Assembly (NCBI GenBank): GCA_035500095.1
Contig: DATJXN010000010.1
Coordinates: forward strand, 1-60,209
Source: Candidatus Binataceae bacterium
GTDB taxonomy: Bacteria > Desulfobacterota > Binatia > Binatales > Binataceae
Direction: 5' to 3'
DNA: 60,209 bases
The position numbers and the translations under genes are program-made. The notes beneath the pieces are model-generated. The model was not told the DNA's origin, searched no databases, and saw only the letters and a program-made list of their open reading frames with translations. This document shows, one piece after another, positions 33,413 through 41,833 of this stretch. The stretch's first letter is position 1; each line of letters opens with the position of its first letter.

Positions 33413-34323
33413 CGCGCAGCGCCCGGCGTGTCGGAGGGCGCGGCGAAAGCTTCCGGATGGATCCGCCGCGCCAGAATCTCCAGCGATTGCCACACGCGCG
33501 GCCCCGGCTGCAGCATCGGGTCCTGCGGATAGCCGTAAACGCGATGATCGCGGACGGCCGGCACGTTCGGATAGCGCGCCCAGAAGCCGGACGGCGTGCT
33601 CGCATCGCTCCCCATCGCGCCGTCCAGAATCACCTCGGGCCGGATCGCGATGATGTACTCGAGGCTGAGATGCGGCCAACCCTGGTCCGAGAGGTCGGCG
33701 AGATTGTCGCCGCCCGCAAGCTTCAGCAGACCGTCGAGAAAGGTGCCGCGTCCGACCGCGACGATCGGCTGATGCCCCACCAGCATTACGACCGTGCGCG
33801 GTTTGGTGTGCGCGATGCGCGCGCGGACGCTGTCAATATGGGCCTGGATCGTCGCAAGCAGGCGCGCAGCCTCCCGCTCGCGGCCGGTGCGCGCACCGAT
33901 GAGGCTGATGCTCTGCTCGATGCCCCCCAGCGAGTTGTCGTCGATGGTGAGCGTCGGATAGCCCATCGTCTGGAGCGCGCGGACCTCGCGCTGGCTCGAG
34001 GTGAGTCCGGGTCCGATGATGAGGTCGGGGCGCAGCCCGACGATCGCCTCGACGTTGGGCGTGAGAAAGCTGCCGACCCGCGGCAGATGCGCCACCTCGG
34101 GCGGATAGTCGCAATACTGCGAGACGCCGACCACTTCGCCGCCGGCGCCGAGCGCGAAAAGCGTTTCGGTGACCGCGGGCGCGAGCGACACGATACGCCT
34201 GGGCGGCGAGGTGGCGGCGGCGGCGGAGCCGCCGATCGCAAATGCGGCAGCGATCGGCAGGGAAAGCGCAGCGCGGCGCATCCGGGCGATGCGCGCGGCG
34301 AGGGTTTCGCGAACGCAGGGCAT
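33409..34323 (-). CDS. Periplasmic metal-chelate binding protein of the ABC importer
   Basis: 304 residues starting with a basic region and signal peptide (RMRRAALSLPIAAAFAIGGSAAAA), then the binding-protein core [33 protein letters not shown]. Two lobes are joined by a long helix, and the C-terminal RVWQSLEILARRIHP closes the fold. It delivers haem, cobalamin or a siderophore to the permease encoded next. Upstream, in the 154 bp shared with the ETF gene, I see no B12-box of a cobalamin riboswitch, so the substrate remains open. Confidence 0.9.
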   Translation of the reverse strand: MPCVRETLAARIARMRRAALSLPIAAAFAIGGSAAAATSPPRRIVSLAPAVTETLFALGAGGEVVGVSQYCDYPPEVAHLPRVGSFLTPNVEAIVGLRPDLIIGPGLTSSQREVRALQTMGYPTLTIDDNSLGGIEQSISLIGARTGREREAARLLATIQAHIDSVRARIAHTKPRTVVMLVGHQPIVAVGRGTFLDGLLKLAGGDNLADLSDQGWPHLSLEYIIAIRPEVILDGAMGSDASTPSGFWARYPNVPAVRDHRVYGYPQDPMLQPGPRVWQSLEILARRIHPEAFAAPSDTPGAAR

Positions 34324-34477
34324 CCTGCGAAATTACCCGATCCCGGGCGCCGCCGTAAGCCGTCTCGCCGCGGCCGGGACTGCCTTGCATCCGCGCGGCC
34401 GGCTCGGTTAGGCTCGACGCGCATCGCCATCCGGCCCCCGCTCGACCATCGCGACGTCTTAAGGAGTAGCCAGCGCC

Positions 34478-36304
34478 GTGCTCAGGATCGCCGTCTGTAT
34501 CAAGCAGATTCCGTTAATCGAGGACGCCAACTTCGACCCGGTGACCAAGACCATCCGGCGCGACGGCGTCAACGTGATAAGCGCGTTCGATCTCCGCGCG
34601 ATCGCGCTCGCGGCGGAATTCAAAGGCAGCCTAGGCGCTCACGCGACGGTCGTTACGATGGGGCCGCCGCAGGCGCGCGCGGCGCTGACCGACGCCCTGG
34701 CGATGGGGATGGATCGCGCGGTGCATCTCGAGGATCGTGCCTTCGCCGGATCCGATACGCTTGCCACCGCGCGCACGCTCGTGGCGTGGCTCAGGCGCGA
34801 GAACTTCGATCTGATCCTGCTCGGCAAATATTCGCTCGACGCCGAGACCGGACAGGTCGGTCCCGAAATTGCCGAGCTGCTCGGCGTCGCGCAGGTCACC
34901 GGTGTGCGCAAGGTCGAGATAAAGGACCGCGGCGTCCGGGCCGAGCGCGAGAGCGATGAAGGATACGACGAAGTCGAATGCGCACTGCCCGCCGTGCTGA
35001 CCTGCGCCGAGCGCGTCGCGCAGCCGATCCGGGTAAGGGCCGAAGCCGCGGCCACGGCAAGCGCGCGGCCGATCGAGGTCGTCCGCGCAGCAGCGCTCGA
35101 CTCCGATCTTGCGCAGTTCGGTGCGGGCGCATCGCCGACCTGGGTGCAGGAAGTGCGCGCGGTCGAGACCGGTCATCCGCAATGCCGCACGATCGACGCC
35201 GCCGATCCGGCGCGCGCGGCGCGCGAAGTTGTCGCGGCGCTGGCCGCGATGGGTGCGCTCAGGCGCGAGGACAGGATTCGCCGCCCGGTAAGCGCGGCGA
35301 TCCGTAAACCGGCTCGCGGGCGCGACCTGTGGGTCGCCTGCGAAACCGATCTGGCGGGCGCGATCACGCGCGGCAGCCTGGAACTGCTCTCGCACGGCGA
35401 TCAGCTGGCCGCGCGGCTGGGCGGCGCGCTGGTCGCCGTCGGGTTTTCGGCAACGATCGCGCGCCACGCGCAATTGCTGGCAAGCTTCGGCGCCGACCAC
35501 GTCCTGACCCTCGACCATCCCGCGCTGGAGTCGTATGCGCCCGAGACCGCGGCCGAAGCGATGGCGCATCTGGTGCGCGAGCGGACGCCGTGGGGCTTGC
35601 TGCTCTGCGCGAGCGAGCGCGGCCGCGATTGGGGACCGCGGTTGGCGGCGCGTCTTGGCCTGGGCCTTACCGGCGATGCGATCGGAATCGAGCTTGACGG
35701 CGAAGAACGGATGGTCGCGCTGAAGCCGGCGTTCGGCGGCAACATAGTCGCGCCAATTTTGTCCAAAACGCTGCCGCAGATGGCTACGGTGCGGGCCGGC
35801 GTGCTTGAGCTTGCCGCCGCCGACAGCACCCGCGAAGCGGCGGTGGAGACATTGCGGCCCCGGATTTCGCCGGCGCTCAGCCGGACGATCGCGACGCACT
35901 CGCTGCTCGATAATTCGGTCGCGCCGCTCGATGGCGCTCACATCGTGGTCGGGGTCGGGATGGGCGTTGGCGGACCCGCCGGCGTCGCGGCGGCCAAGCA
36001 CCTCGCGCGCCTCCTTGGTGCCGGGATGTGCGCCACGCGCCGCGTGACGGATCAGGGATGGATGCCGCGGCAGTTGCAGGTCGGGTTGACCGGCAAGGCG
36101 ATCGATCCGCGCCTATACATTGCGCTGGGCGTGCGCGGCGCACCTAACCATACGGTCGGAATCAAGCGGGCCGAGGTCGTCGTCGCGGTCAATATCGATC
36201 CTGAGGCGCCAATTTTTGAGCACGCGACGTTTGCTCTGGTTGGCGATTTTTCGACGATCCTTGCTGCGCTTTGTGCTGAATTCGAAAACAAGTTTTCGCT
36301 TTGA
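34478..36304 (+). CDS. Fused electron-transfer flavoprotein, EtfB then EtfA in one chain
   Basis: A 608-residue protein. Residues 1-260 are an ETF beta subunit (MLRIAVCIKQIP, then DPVTKTIRRDGVNVISAFDLRA, then GKYSLDAETGQVGPEIAELLG). From about 285 an ETF alpha subunit follows (GRDLWVACE...), ending with the FAD domain (VVGVGMGVGGPAG, QVGLTGKAIDPRLYIALG, VVAVNIDPEAPIFEHATFALVGDF). ETFs accept electrons from acyl-CoA dehydrogenases and pass them to the quinone pool. In most bacteria the two subunits are separate genes. The usual SGAIQH of the alpha signature is RGAPNH here. GTG start behind AAGGAG. Confidence 0.88.
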   Translation: MLRIAVCIKQIPLIEDANFDPVTKTIRRDGVNVISAFDLRAIALAAEFKGSLGAHATVVTMGPPQARAALTDALAMGMDRAVHLEDRAFAGSDTLATARTLVAWLRRENFDLILLGKYSLDAETGQVGPEIAELLGVAQVTGVRKVEIKDRGVRAERESDEGYDEVECALPAVLTCAERVAQPIRVRAEAAATASARPIEVVRAAALDSDLAQFGAGASPTWVQEVRAVETGHPQCRTIDAADPARAAREVVAALAAMGALRREDRIRRPVSAAIRKPARGRDLWVACETDLAGAITRGSLELLSHGDQLAARLGGALVAVGFSATIARHAQLLASFGADHVLTLDHPALESYAPETAAEAMAHLVRERTPWGLLLCASERGRDWGPRLAARLGLGLTGDAIGIELDGEERMVALKPAFGGNIVAPILSKTLPQMATVRAGVLELAAADSTREAAVETLRPRISPALSRTIATHSLLDNSVAPLDGAHIVVGVGMGVGGPAGVAAAKHLARLLGAGMCATRRVTDQGWMPRQLQVGLTGKAIDPRLYIALGVRGAPNHTVGIKRAEVVVAVNIDPEAPIFEHATFALVGDFSTILAALCAEFENKFSL

Positions 36305-36502
36305 ACGCTTGGGCGGTGATCGCTTCCGCGCGTTCAGAGGTCAATTCAGTGCAATCGATCGAGGTTTGATCATCCGCTGTGTGAAAATTTGCTCAGAAAG
36401 CCTTTAGACTCGCGACATGGTGTTGTAATTAGCAGACTTGACCCTAGCATTGCAATTTCTTATATAAGGAGCAAGGTCTAAAACTGTTAAAGCTTTTTTG
36501 TA
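36305..36502. other. AT-richer spacer with no recognisable gene
   Basis: About 200 bp, much richer in A and T than either flank, ending abruptly near 36500 where high-GC coding sequence of a glycosyltransferase fragment begins in mid-gene. I see no open reading frame, terminal repeat or promoter that I can defend. The abrupt change suggests a deletion or insertion scar. Confidence 0.4.
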
Positions 36503-36983
36503 GCCCGCGGCTACGTGATCGGCGGCACGCTCTATCAGACCGAGGGCAGCCAATACGACCTCGAGGATCTGCGCCGCCTGGCCGCGAACCTCGGGCTTGA
36601 GGGCCGCGTCGGCTTCACCGGGTTTGTCGACGAGCCCGCGGCCGCGATGCGCGCTCTCGACGTCGTCGTCCACGCGAGCACGCAGCCCGAACCCTTCGGG
36701 CTGGTGATCGCGGAGGCGATGGCGTGCGGGCGGGCGGTGGTGGTGAGCGGCGGCGGCGGCGCTGCCGAGCTGGTAAGGCCGGGCGAGGACGCGCTGGTCC
36801 ACGAGGCGGGGCGCGCGAGCGCGCTGGCCGAGCGGATCGGCGAACTCGCGCGCGACTCGGCGCTGGGCGCGCGCGCGGAGCAATCGGCGCGGCAGCGCTT
36901 CGCGCGCGCGGCTCGCGGATCAACTTCTGCCGATTTACCGCCAGCTCTCGGTCAAGGCCGCCCGGCGCGCGGGCAGCACCTGA
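36503..36983 (+). pseudogene. Glycosyltransferase family 4 remnant (C-terminal part, frameshifted)
   Basis: The sequence encodes ARGYVIGGTLYQTEGSQYDL, then VGFTGFVDEPAAAMRALDVVVHAS and EPFGLVIAEAMACGRAVVVS, the nucleotide-sugar half of a GT4 enzyme. The whole N-terminal acceptor domain is missing; upstream is AT-rich non-coding DNA. Near 36905, in a run of GC dinucleotides, the frame breaks: the true end (LADQLLPIYRQLSVKAARR, stop at 36981-36983) is in another frame. Without a start, half of the enzyme and a continuous frame, it is judged non-functional. Confidence 0.75.
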
Positions 36984-37168
36984 GCGCTGGAATCGTTACT
37001 GCCGGCCTCGAGACGGTTGTGGCGACGTTCGTGCGGTTTAAGCGGAGAACTCCAAGCGGAGTTCGCGCCGTGCTTTGCGGGCCGGGCGCAAGACGCCTCG
37101 CGGAAAACTCCGATTAAAATCGCAGGCGTGGATCGCAAACTTGTGCGCAATTGGTTAGGGTCGCTCTG

Positions 37169-37666
37169 ATGCGCCGCGACAAGCTTAATTGGCAGAGGTG
37201 TATCGCGCTGATCGCGGGGGTGATTCTAACCGGTTGCGCCGCGTCCAAGCCCCCGCCCGAGATTCCGGACATCCCGCTTGCCTCGTACACCGCTTTTGAA
37301 TTGCCGCCGGTCGCGAACCAGAGCGGGCCGGCAGGCGCCGAAGCCGCGCAAGTCATCGGTGAGGGCGTGGCGGTCGAGCTCAGGAACCGCGGCTACAACG
37401 TCGTCGCGAGCGCGCCGGCCGAATCGGAGCCGCTGCTGATCAAGTGCGAACTGACGGGCTACCAGCCCGACACTTCTTCGGGCAACAACGGCACCACCGC
37501 GATTACGTTGAAGATCACCTTCATCGACATGAAGAACGGCCACGTGCGCGGCGAATTCGAGGACGCGCAGAACGTCCAGGGCGGCGGACTGCAGAGCGAC
37601 CGCGATATCCTGCTCGGCTTCGCCAAGGGCGCGGGAATTCAGATCGACTCCAGAATCAAGGGTTAG
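37169..37666 (+). CDS. Lipoprotein, DUF4410-like
   Basis: 165 residues. The N-terminus MRRDKLNWQRCIALIAGVIL ends in the lipobox LTGC, with Cys23 as the lipidated residue. The mature part has a VIGEGVAVELRNRGYNVV segment followed by LLIKCELTGYQPDTSSGNN and TLKITFIDMKNG, the layout of periplasmic DUF4410-type domains. It probably sits in the inner or outer membrane facing the periplasm. An alternative start six codons upstream exists. The 3' end overlaps the convergent YkgJ-type gene by 11 bp. Confidence 0.8.
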   Translation: MRRDKLNWQRCIALIAGVILTGCAASKPPPEIPDIPLASYTAFELPPVANQSGPAGAEAAQVIGEGVAVELRNRGYNVVASAPAESEPLLIKCELTGYQPDTSSGNNGTTAITLKITFIDMKNGHVRGEFEDAQNVQGGGLQSDRDILLGFAKGAGIQIDSRIKG

Positions 37667-38414
37667 CCGGCGGCCCCGCCGCTTCGCCGGGCCCGTAGCC
37701 GAGGCTCGTTGCAAGCATCACCGCCGCTGCCGCCGCCGTCGCCCCGTCGCGCTCGCGTGCCGATATTTCGCGGAGCGCCGCGACATGCGCGAGTGCGGTT
37801 TCTCCGGCGTCCGCACGGCCGCATCCAAGGCCGTCTGGATCGAACAGCGCGTCGATTAGCGGATTCGGATCGTAGTTGGTTTCCGCCAGCGCCTCGCGCG
37901 CGGCGCGTCGCCAAAACTCGCGCGGTTCGACGCATTCGAAATCGACGCTCGCGGCGACGCGCTGGCGGAGGGCCGCGACCATCGGATAATAGCGCGCCGC
38001 GGCGTCGAAGTAGGGCGCGGCCTCCTGAGCTTCGAGAAATTCCGCGACTGTTCCCGAGCGTCCGTATTCGCCAAGCGAACCGACGGCCGGTTCGAGCTTA
38101 ACGAAGCGCTCGACATATCCCGCGCCGGCGGCGCCCGCCGAGCGCTCGAGGCCGAGCGGATAAAGGCGGCAGGCGAGCGGGCGTCCCGGATGGATCGCGC
38201 AGCCCGCCGCGCCCAGCGCGGCGCATCGGCCGTCGGAGAGAAAGCGCAGGAGCGAACCGCGGCGTATGGTGAAGCGCGCGACCGCCGTTCCCGTGCTCAC
38301 CCCGGTGGCGCGAGCGATCCGGATTAGGTCGTAGGGCGAGAGCGTAATCACCTTATCGCGGCAGCAGCGGCCGCATCGGTTGCAGAGGTATGAGAATTTG
38401 CTTTCGCGCTCCAT
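37656..38414 (-). CDS. YkgJ-family cysteine-cluster protein
   Basis: About 252 residues starting MERESKFSYLCNRCGRCCRDK, the CxxCxxCC motif of the zinc/iron chelating-domain family. Further cysteines lie in RCAALGAAGCAIHPGRPLACRLYPLG. Family members bind a metal ion or Fe-S cluster and are mostly uncharacterised; some act near flagellar or maturation systems. The start is set at 38414 directly before the conserved Cys region; an upstream extension is Arg-rich and lacks pattern. It is divergent from the acyl-CoA dehydrogenase gene at 38557. Confidence 0.82.
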   Translation of the reverse strand: MERESKFSYLCNRCGRCCRDKVITLSPYDLIRIARATGVSTGTAVARFTIRRGSLLRFLSDGRCAALGAAGCAIHPGRPLACRLYPLGLERSAGAAGAGYVERFVKLEPAVGSLGEYGRSGTVAEFLEAQEAAPYFDAAARYYPMVAALRQRVAASVDFECVEPREFWRRAAREALAETNYDPNPLIDALFDPDGLGCGRADAGETALAHVAALREISARERDGATAAAAAVMLATSLGYGPGEAAGPPANP

Positions 38415-38556
38415 CCGGCAAGCTTTGTCCGGCGGGCGAGATCGATCAATCGCTCGATCGCCGGCCTTTCTCGCTCTCATCAGCGCCACTACCCCGCCAA
38501 ACGCCGGTTCGCTAGCATCGCTCACGGCATCGAACTTCGACCGGGGTAACCGAGCG

Positions 38557-39741
38557 ATGGATTTCAACTACACGCCCGAACAGGAAGCCTACCGGATGGA
38601 AGTGCGCGGATGGCTCGAGGCCAATCAGCCGCCGCCGCTTACGCCGGAGGAAAAAGAACGCGCCGACGAAAACTTTCTCTGGGAGCGCCTGAGGCTCTGG
38701 CACAGGAAGCTCTACGAAGGCGGATGGGCCGGGCTCACCTGGCCGAAGCAGTTCGGCGGACGCGGCGCGACCTTCGTCGAGCAGGTCATCTTCCAGCAGG
38801 AACTCGGACGGTTGAACCTGCCGATGGGATCCAACGTGCTCGGCGTGATCATGACCGGTCCCGCGCTGATGCAGTGGGGCACCGAGGAGCAGAAGCAGCG
38901 CTACCTGCAGAAGATCCTGAGCGCTGAGGAGATCTGGTGCGAGGGGATGTCGGAGCCTGCCGCCGGATCGGACCTGGCCGCGCTGCAGACCCGCGCCGTG
39001 CTCGAAGGCGACAGCTTCGTCGTCAACGGCCAGAAGGTCTGGACCACGCTCGCCCATCGCTCGCAGTTCTGCCAGCTCTTCGTGCGCACCGACCCCGACG
39101 TTCCCCGCCATAAGGGATTGAGCTGCCTGTTGGTGGATATGAAAAGCTCCGGCGTCACCGTGCGCCCGCTCAGACAGATAACCGGCGATTCCGAGTTCAA
39201 CGAAATCTTTTTCGAGGATGTGCGCGTGCCCAAGCAGAACCTGCTCGGGCCGCTCAACCAGGGGTGGCAGGTGCTGGTCTCCACGCTGATGCACGAGCGA
39301 TTCGGGATCGGCGAGACGATCGGCGGCACCGAGCAGACCCTCGCGCAAATGGTCGAGATCGCGCGCGGCGCGATCATCGATGGGCGCGCGGCGGCCGAGG
39401 ACGATGAGATCCGCCAGCAGCTCGCGCAGTTCGCGATCGAAGTCGCGGCAAAAAAATACAACGGCCTGCGCGCGCTGACGCGCCGGCTGAAGGGTCAACT
39501 GCCCGGCCCGGAAAGCTCGATCGGCAAGCTGGTCTCGACCGAGCTGACGCAGCGGATGGTCAAGTTCTCGGGGCGGCTGCTCGGCGAGTTCGCGCTGCTC
39601 GAGCGCCGCTCGCCGTTTGCGCCTGACGGCGACTGGCTGCGGCGCATCCTTTACAGCGAGAGCATGACGATCGCGGGCGGGACCTCGGCGGTGCAGAAGA
39701 ACATGATCGGCGAGCGTATCCTGCAGCTGCCCAAAGGCTGA
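38557..39741 (+). CDS. Acyl-CoA dehydrogenase
   Basis: 394 residues starting MDFNYTPEQEAYRMEVRGWLEANQ, with the flavin-binding CEGMSEPAAGSDLA and VVNGQKVWTTLAHRS motifs and a C-terminal MTIAGGTSAVQKNMIGERIL. As in the tandem enzymes at 13604 and 14784, the glutamate-before-GT motif of medium-chain enzymes is Gly. It stands alone on the plus strand. It would hand electrons to an ETF such as the fused one encoded about 2 kb upstream. The substrate, probably a branched or cyclic acyl-CoA, is not determinable. Confidence 0.9.
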   Translation: MDFNYTPEQEAYRMEVRGWLEANQPPPLTPEEKERADENFLWERLRLWHRKLYEGGWAGLTWPKQFGGRGATFVEQVIFQQELGRLNLPMGSNVLGVIMTGPALMQWGTEEQKQRYLQKILSAEEIWCEGMSEPAAGSDLAALQTRAVLEGDSFVVNGQKVWTTLAHRSQFCQLFVRTDPDVPRHKGLSCLLVDMKSSGVTVRPLRQITGDSEFNEIFFEDVRVPKQNLLGPLNQGWQVLVSTLMHERFGIGETIGGTEQTLAQMVEIARGAIIDGRAAAEDDEIRQQLAQFAIEVAAKKYNGLRALTRRLKGQLPGPESSIGKLVSTELTQRMVKFSGRLLGEFALLERRSPFAPDGDWLRRILYSESMTIAGGTSAVQKNMIGERILQLPKG

Positions 39742-39787
39742 GGCCCGCGTTCGCCGGCCCGCCGCAGACCTTTTTTGGGACCTGCGC

Positions 39788-39804
39788 TGCACTTGTCCCG
39801 TGCG
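39788..39804. promoter_or_regulatory. NtrC-like site upstream of the second ammonium transporter
   Basis: TGCAC, seven bases, then GTGCG gives the GCAC-N7-GTGC arrangement of NtrC sites, about 105 bp upstream of the transporter start. A matching sigma-54 promoter is not clean: GG/GC pairs in the region are one base too far apart. Regulation by NtrC is therefore only suggested. Confidence 0.4.
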
Positions 39805-39909
39805 CCAAGTTCTGTCACAAACTTCGCCAAACGGCCTTGCCTGGCGTGACGCAAAGCCGCCCGGGCATTTCATTTTGCGTTGACACGTTGTGTTCAAGGA
39901 GAGTCTGCG

Positions 39910-41232
39910 ATGCTGCGCACAAGGCTGACTGCCTGCCTCGGAACCGTTGGGGCGCTCCTGCTGCTCGCCGTTTCGGCGCATGCGGACGACGCTGCGGCTA
40001 CGATCAACAGCGGCGATACCAGTTGGCTGTTGACCTCGTCTGCGCTGGTGTTGCTGATGACGGCGCCCGGTCTCGCGCTGTTCTACGGCGGGATGGTGCG
40101 GCGCAAGAACGTGCTGGCGATCCTGATGCAGAGCTTCATCCTGGCCGCACTGGTTTCGATCCAGTGGGTCCTGTTCGGCTACAGCCTCGCGTTCTCGCCC
40201 GGCAACGCGCTGATCGGCGGTCTGCACTGGATCGGACTACGCGGGGTGAGCGCGACGCAGGCGTACCCCGCCTACGCCGCGACCGTTCCGCATCAGGCCT
40301 ACATGATTTTCCAGTGCATGTTCGCCGTGATCACGCCGGCGCTGATCACGGGCGCCTTCGCCGAGCGCATCTCGTTCAAGGGCTTCCTGGTCTTCAGCCT
40401 GCTCTGGATGACCCTGATCTACGATCCGCTGGCGCACTGGGTATGGGGCGTTGACGGCTGGCTGCATCGCTTGGGTGCGCTGGATTTCGCGGGCGGCACG
40501 GTGGTGCACATTTCTTCGGGGACCTCCGCGCTCGCCGCCGCGCTGATCGTCGGGCAGCGGCGCGGCCTTTGGCGCGAGCCGATGCCGCCGCACAACCTGA
40601 CCCTGACGCTGACCGGGGCCGGGCTGTTGTGGTTCGGATGGTTCGGCTTCAACGCCGGGAGCGCGCTTGCCGCCAACGGGCTTGCGACCTCGGCCTTCGT
40701 CGCGACCCATCTGGGGGCGGCCGCGGCGGCGCTCGGATGGGTCTTCGCGGAATGGATCATGCTCGGCAAGCCGACCACGCTCGGTGTTGCGAGCGGCGTG
40801 GTCGCCGGCCTGGTCGCGATCACTCCGGCCTCGGGGTATGTGGGACCGATCTCGGCGATAGTGATCGGCGCCGCGGCGGGGGTGCTGTGCTTTTTTGCAG
40901 TGCGGATGAAGCGGCGCTTCGGCTACGACGACGCGCTCGACGTCGTCGGCGTACACGCGGTGGGCGGCATCTGGGGCGCGCTGGCGACCGGTCTCTTCGC
41001 CAGCGTCGCGGTCAATGCGGCCGGCGCCGACGGTCTGTTCTTCGGCAACCCGGGCCAGTTGGTAATCCAGGCCGTCGCGGTCACGGCCAGCATCGCGTTC
41101 GCCTTCCTCGGCAGCCTGGTGCTGCTCGGATTGACCGATGCGCTGGTGGGATTGCGGGTGAGCGACGAGGCCGAACGGGTCGGGCTCGACCTCAGCGAGC
41201 ACGAAGAGAATGCGTACGAACTGGGGGCGTAG
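39910..41232 (+). CDS. amt: Ammonium transporter (Amt family), second copy
   Basis: 440 residues. A signal peptide (RTRLTACLGTVGALLLLAV, then SAHADD) precedes eleven predicted helices. Family signatures include FYGGMVRRKNVLAILMQSF, FQCMFAVITPALITGAFAERI, DFAGGTVVHISSGTSALAAAL with the first pore His, and DVVGVHAVGGIWGALATGLFA with the second His. The gene has no PII gene beside it, unlike the copy at the window start. ATG behind AAGGAG. An NtrC-like site lies upstream, and a MITE-like element follows the stop within four bases. Confidence 0.92.
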   Translation: MLRTRLTACLGTVGALLLLAVSAHADDAAATINSGDTSWLLTSSALVLLMTAPGLALFYGGMVRRKNVLAILMQSFILAALVSIQWVLFGYSLAFSPGNALIGGLHWIGLRGVSATQAYPAYAATVPHQAYMIFQCMFAVITPALITGAFAERISFKGFLVFSLLWMTLIYDPLAHWVWGVDGWLHRLGALDFAGGTVVHISSGTSALAAALIVGQRRGLWREPMPPHNLTLTLTGAGLLWFGWFGFNAGSALAANGLATSAFVATHLGAAAAALGWVFAEWIMLGKPTTLGVASGVVAGLVAITPASGYVGPISAIVIGAAAGVLCFFAVRMKRRFGYDDALDVVGVHAVGGIWGALATGLFASVAVNAAGADGLFFGNPGQLVIQAVAVTASIAFAFLGSLVLLGLTDALVGLRVSDEAERVGLDLSEHEENAYELGA

Positions 41233-41235
41233 GCG

Positions 41236-41432
41236 CTAGTGTGGTGTCCCGCAGATAACTTACCTATCCGGAAAAGCGTTAGGGTGTCATTCCGAGGGAG
41301 TCAGCGACCGAGGAATCCCGGATCTTTATTCGTTTTTCGTGGAAGCCGGGATTCCTCGCTGCGCTCGGAATGACGGCCTCGATATCTCTCGATATCTTGG
41401 GATGAAACGTATTTCACAGGACACCACACTAG
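41236..41432. mobile_element. MITE-like element with terminal inverted repeats and CTAG flanks
   Basis: TGTGGTGTCC at 41240-41249 and its exact complement GGACACCACA at 41419-41428 bound a 189-bp non-coding element, and both ends are flanked by CTAG (41236-41239 and 41429-41432), a probable target duplication. Inside is a second hairpin: GTCATTCCGAG (41286) with CTCGGAATGAC (41364), and AGGAATCCCGG (41311) with CCGGGATTCCT (41346). It encodes no protein, so it would move by a transposase in trans. It lies exactly between the transporter stop and the stop of the convergent small gene. Confidence 0.75.
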
Positions 41433-41433
41433 A

Positions 41434-41700
41434 CTAGCGCTGCATCGCCTGAAACAGCAGCGGCGCGGCCTCCGACATGATCTCGCCGAGGATCTCCGAG
41501 AGCGGCTTGGTCGGGACGGCGAGCTTGTCGGCGAGCGCTCGCATGATCCGCAGGTAATGTTCCTTGGTGCCGGCGCCGATCGAACCCAGCCGGTCGGTCT
41601 CCATAACCTCGACGAAGCGGCGATGGACCTCGTAGATTTCGCGATCGAGAGGGTCCGAAAACGGATTGGGCTGGTCGAATTTCCTGCCCTTGGAAGTCAT
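41434..41700 (-). CDS. Small hypothetical protein, 88 residues
   Basis: The sequence starts MTSKGRKFDQPNPFSDPLDREIYEVHRRFVEVMETDR and ends EIMSEAAPLLFQAMQR. It is helical and soluble, with no signal or cysteine motif; I do not recognise the family. The regular amino-acid mix suggests a real gene. The TAG stop lies two bases from the MITE end, so the element may have altered its terminator. The following 41701-41833 spacer holds no visible gene. Confidence 0.65.
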   Translation of the reverse strand: MTSKGRKFDQPNPFSDPLDREIYEVHRRFVEVMETDRLGSIGAGTKEHYLRIMRALADKLAVPTKPLSEILGEIMSEAAPLLFQAMQR

Positions 41701-41833
41701 CGTTGATACACCCGATTTGGATTGGACGCGCCGCGCGCGCCCGCGATCAAGTATATCAGCCCGATGCGCGGGCCGGCGAGACGGTCCTTGCCGTCACTTT
41801 TTGAAGGTCAGCTTGTGTACTCAAGATCGGCTC

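Noticed and set aside
31616..33532. Long plus-strand frame opposite the ABC importer genes
   Set aside because: Glu/Arg/His-rich shadow of the ATPase and permease genes.
34324..34477. Possible cobalamin riboswitch before the ABC importer
   Set aside because: No B12-box or supporting stem order could be found in this 154-bp region.
39805..39909. Sigma-54 promoter for the second amt gene
   Set aside because: The candidate GG/GC pairs are separated by 11 rather than 10 bases.
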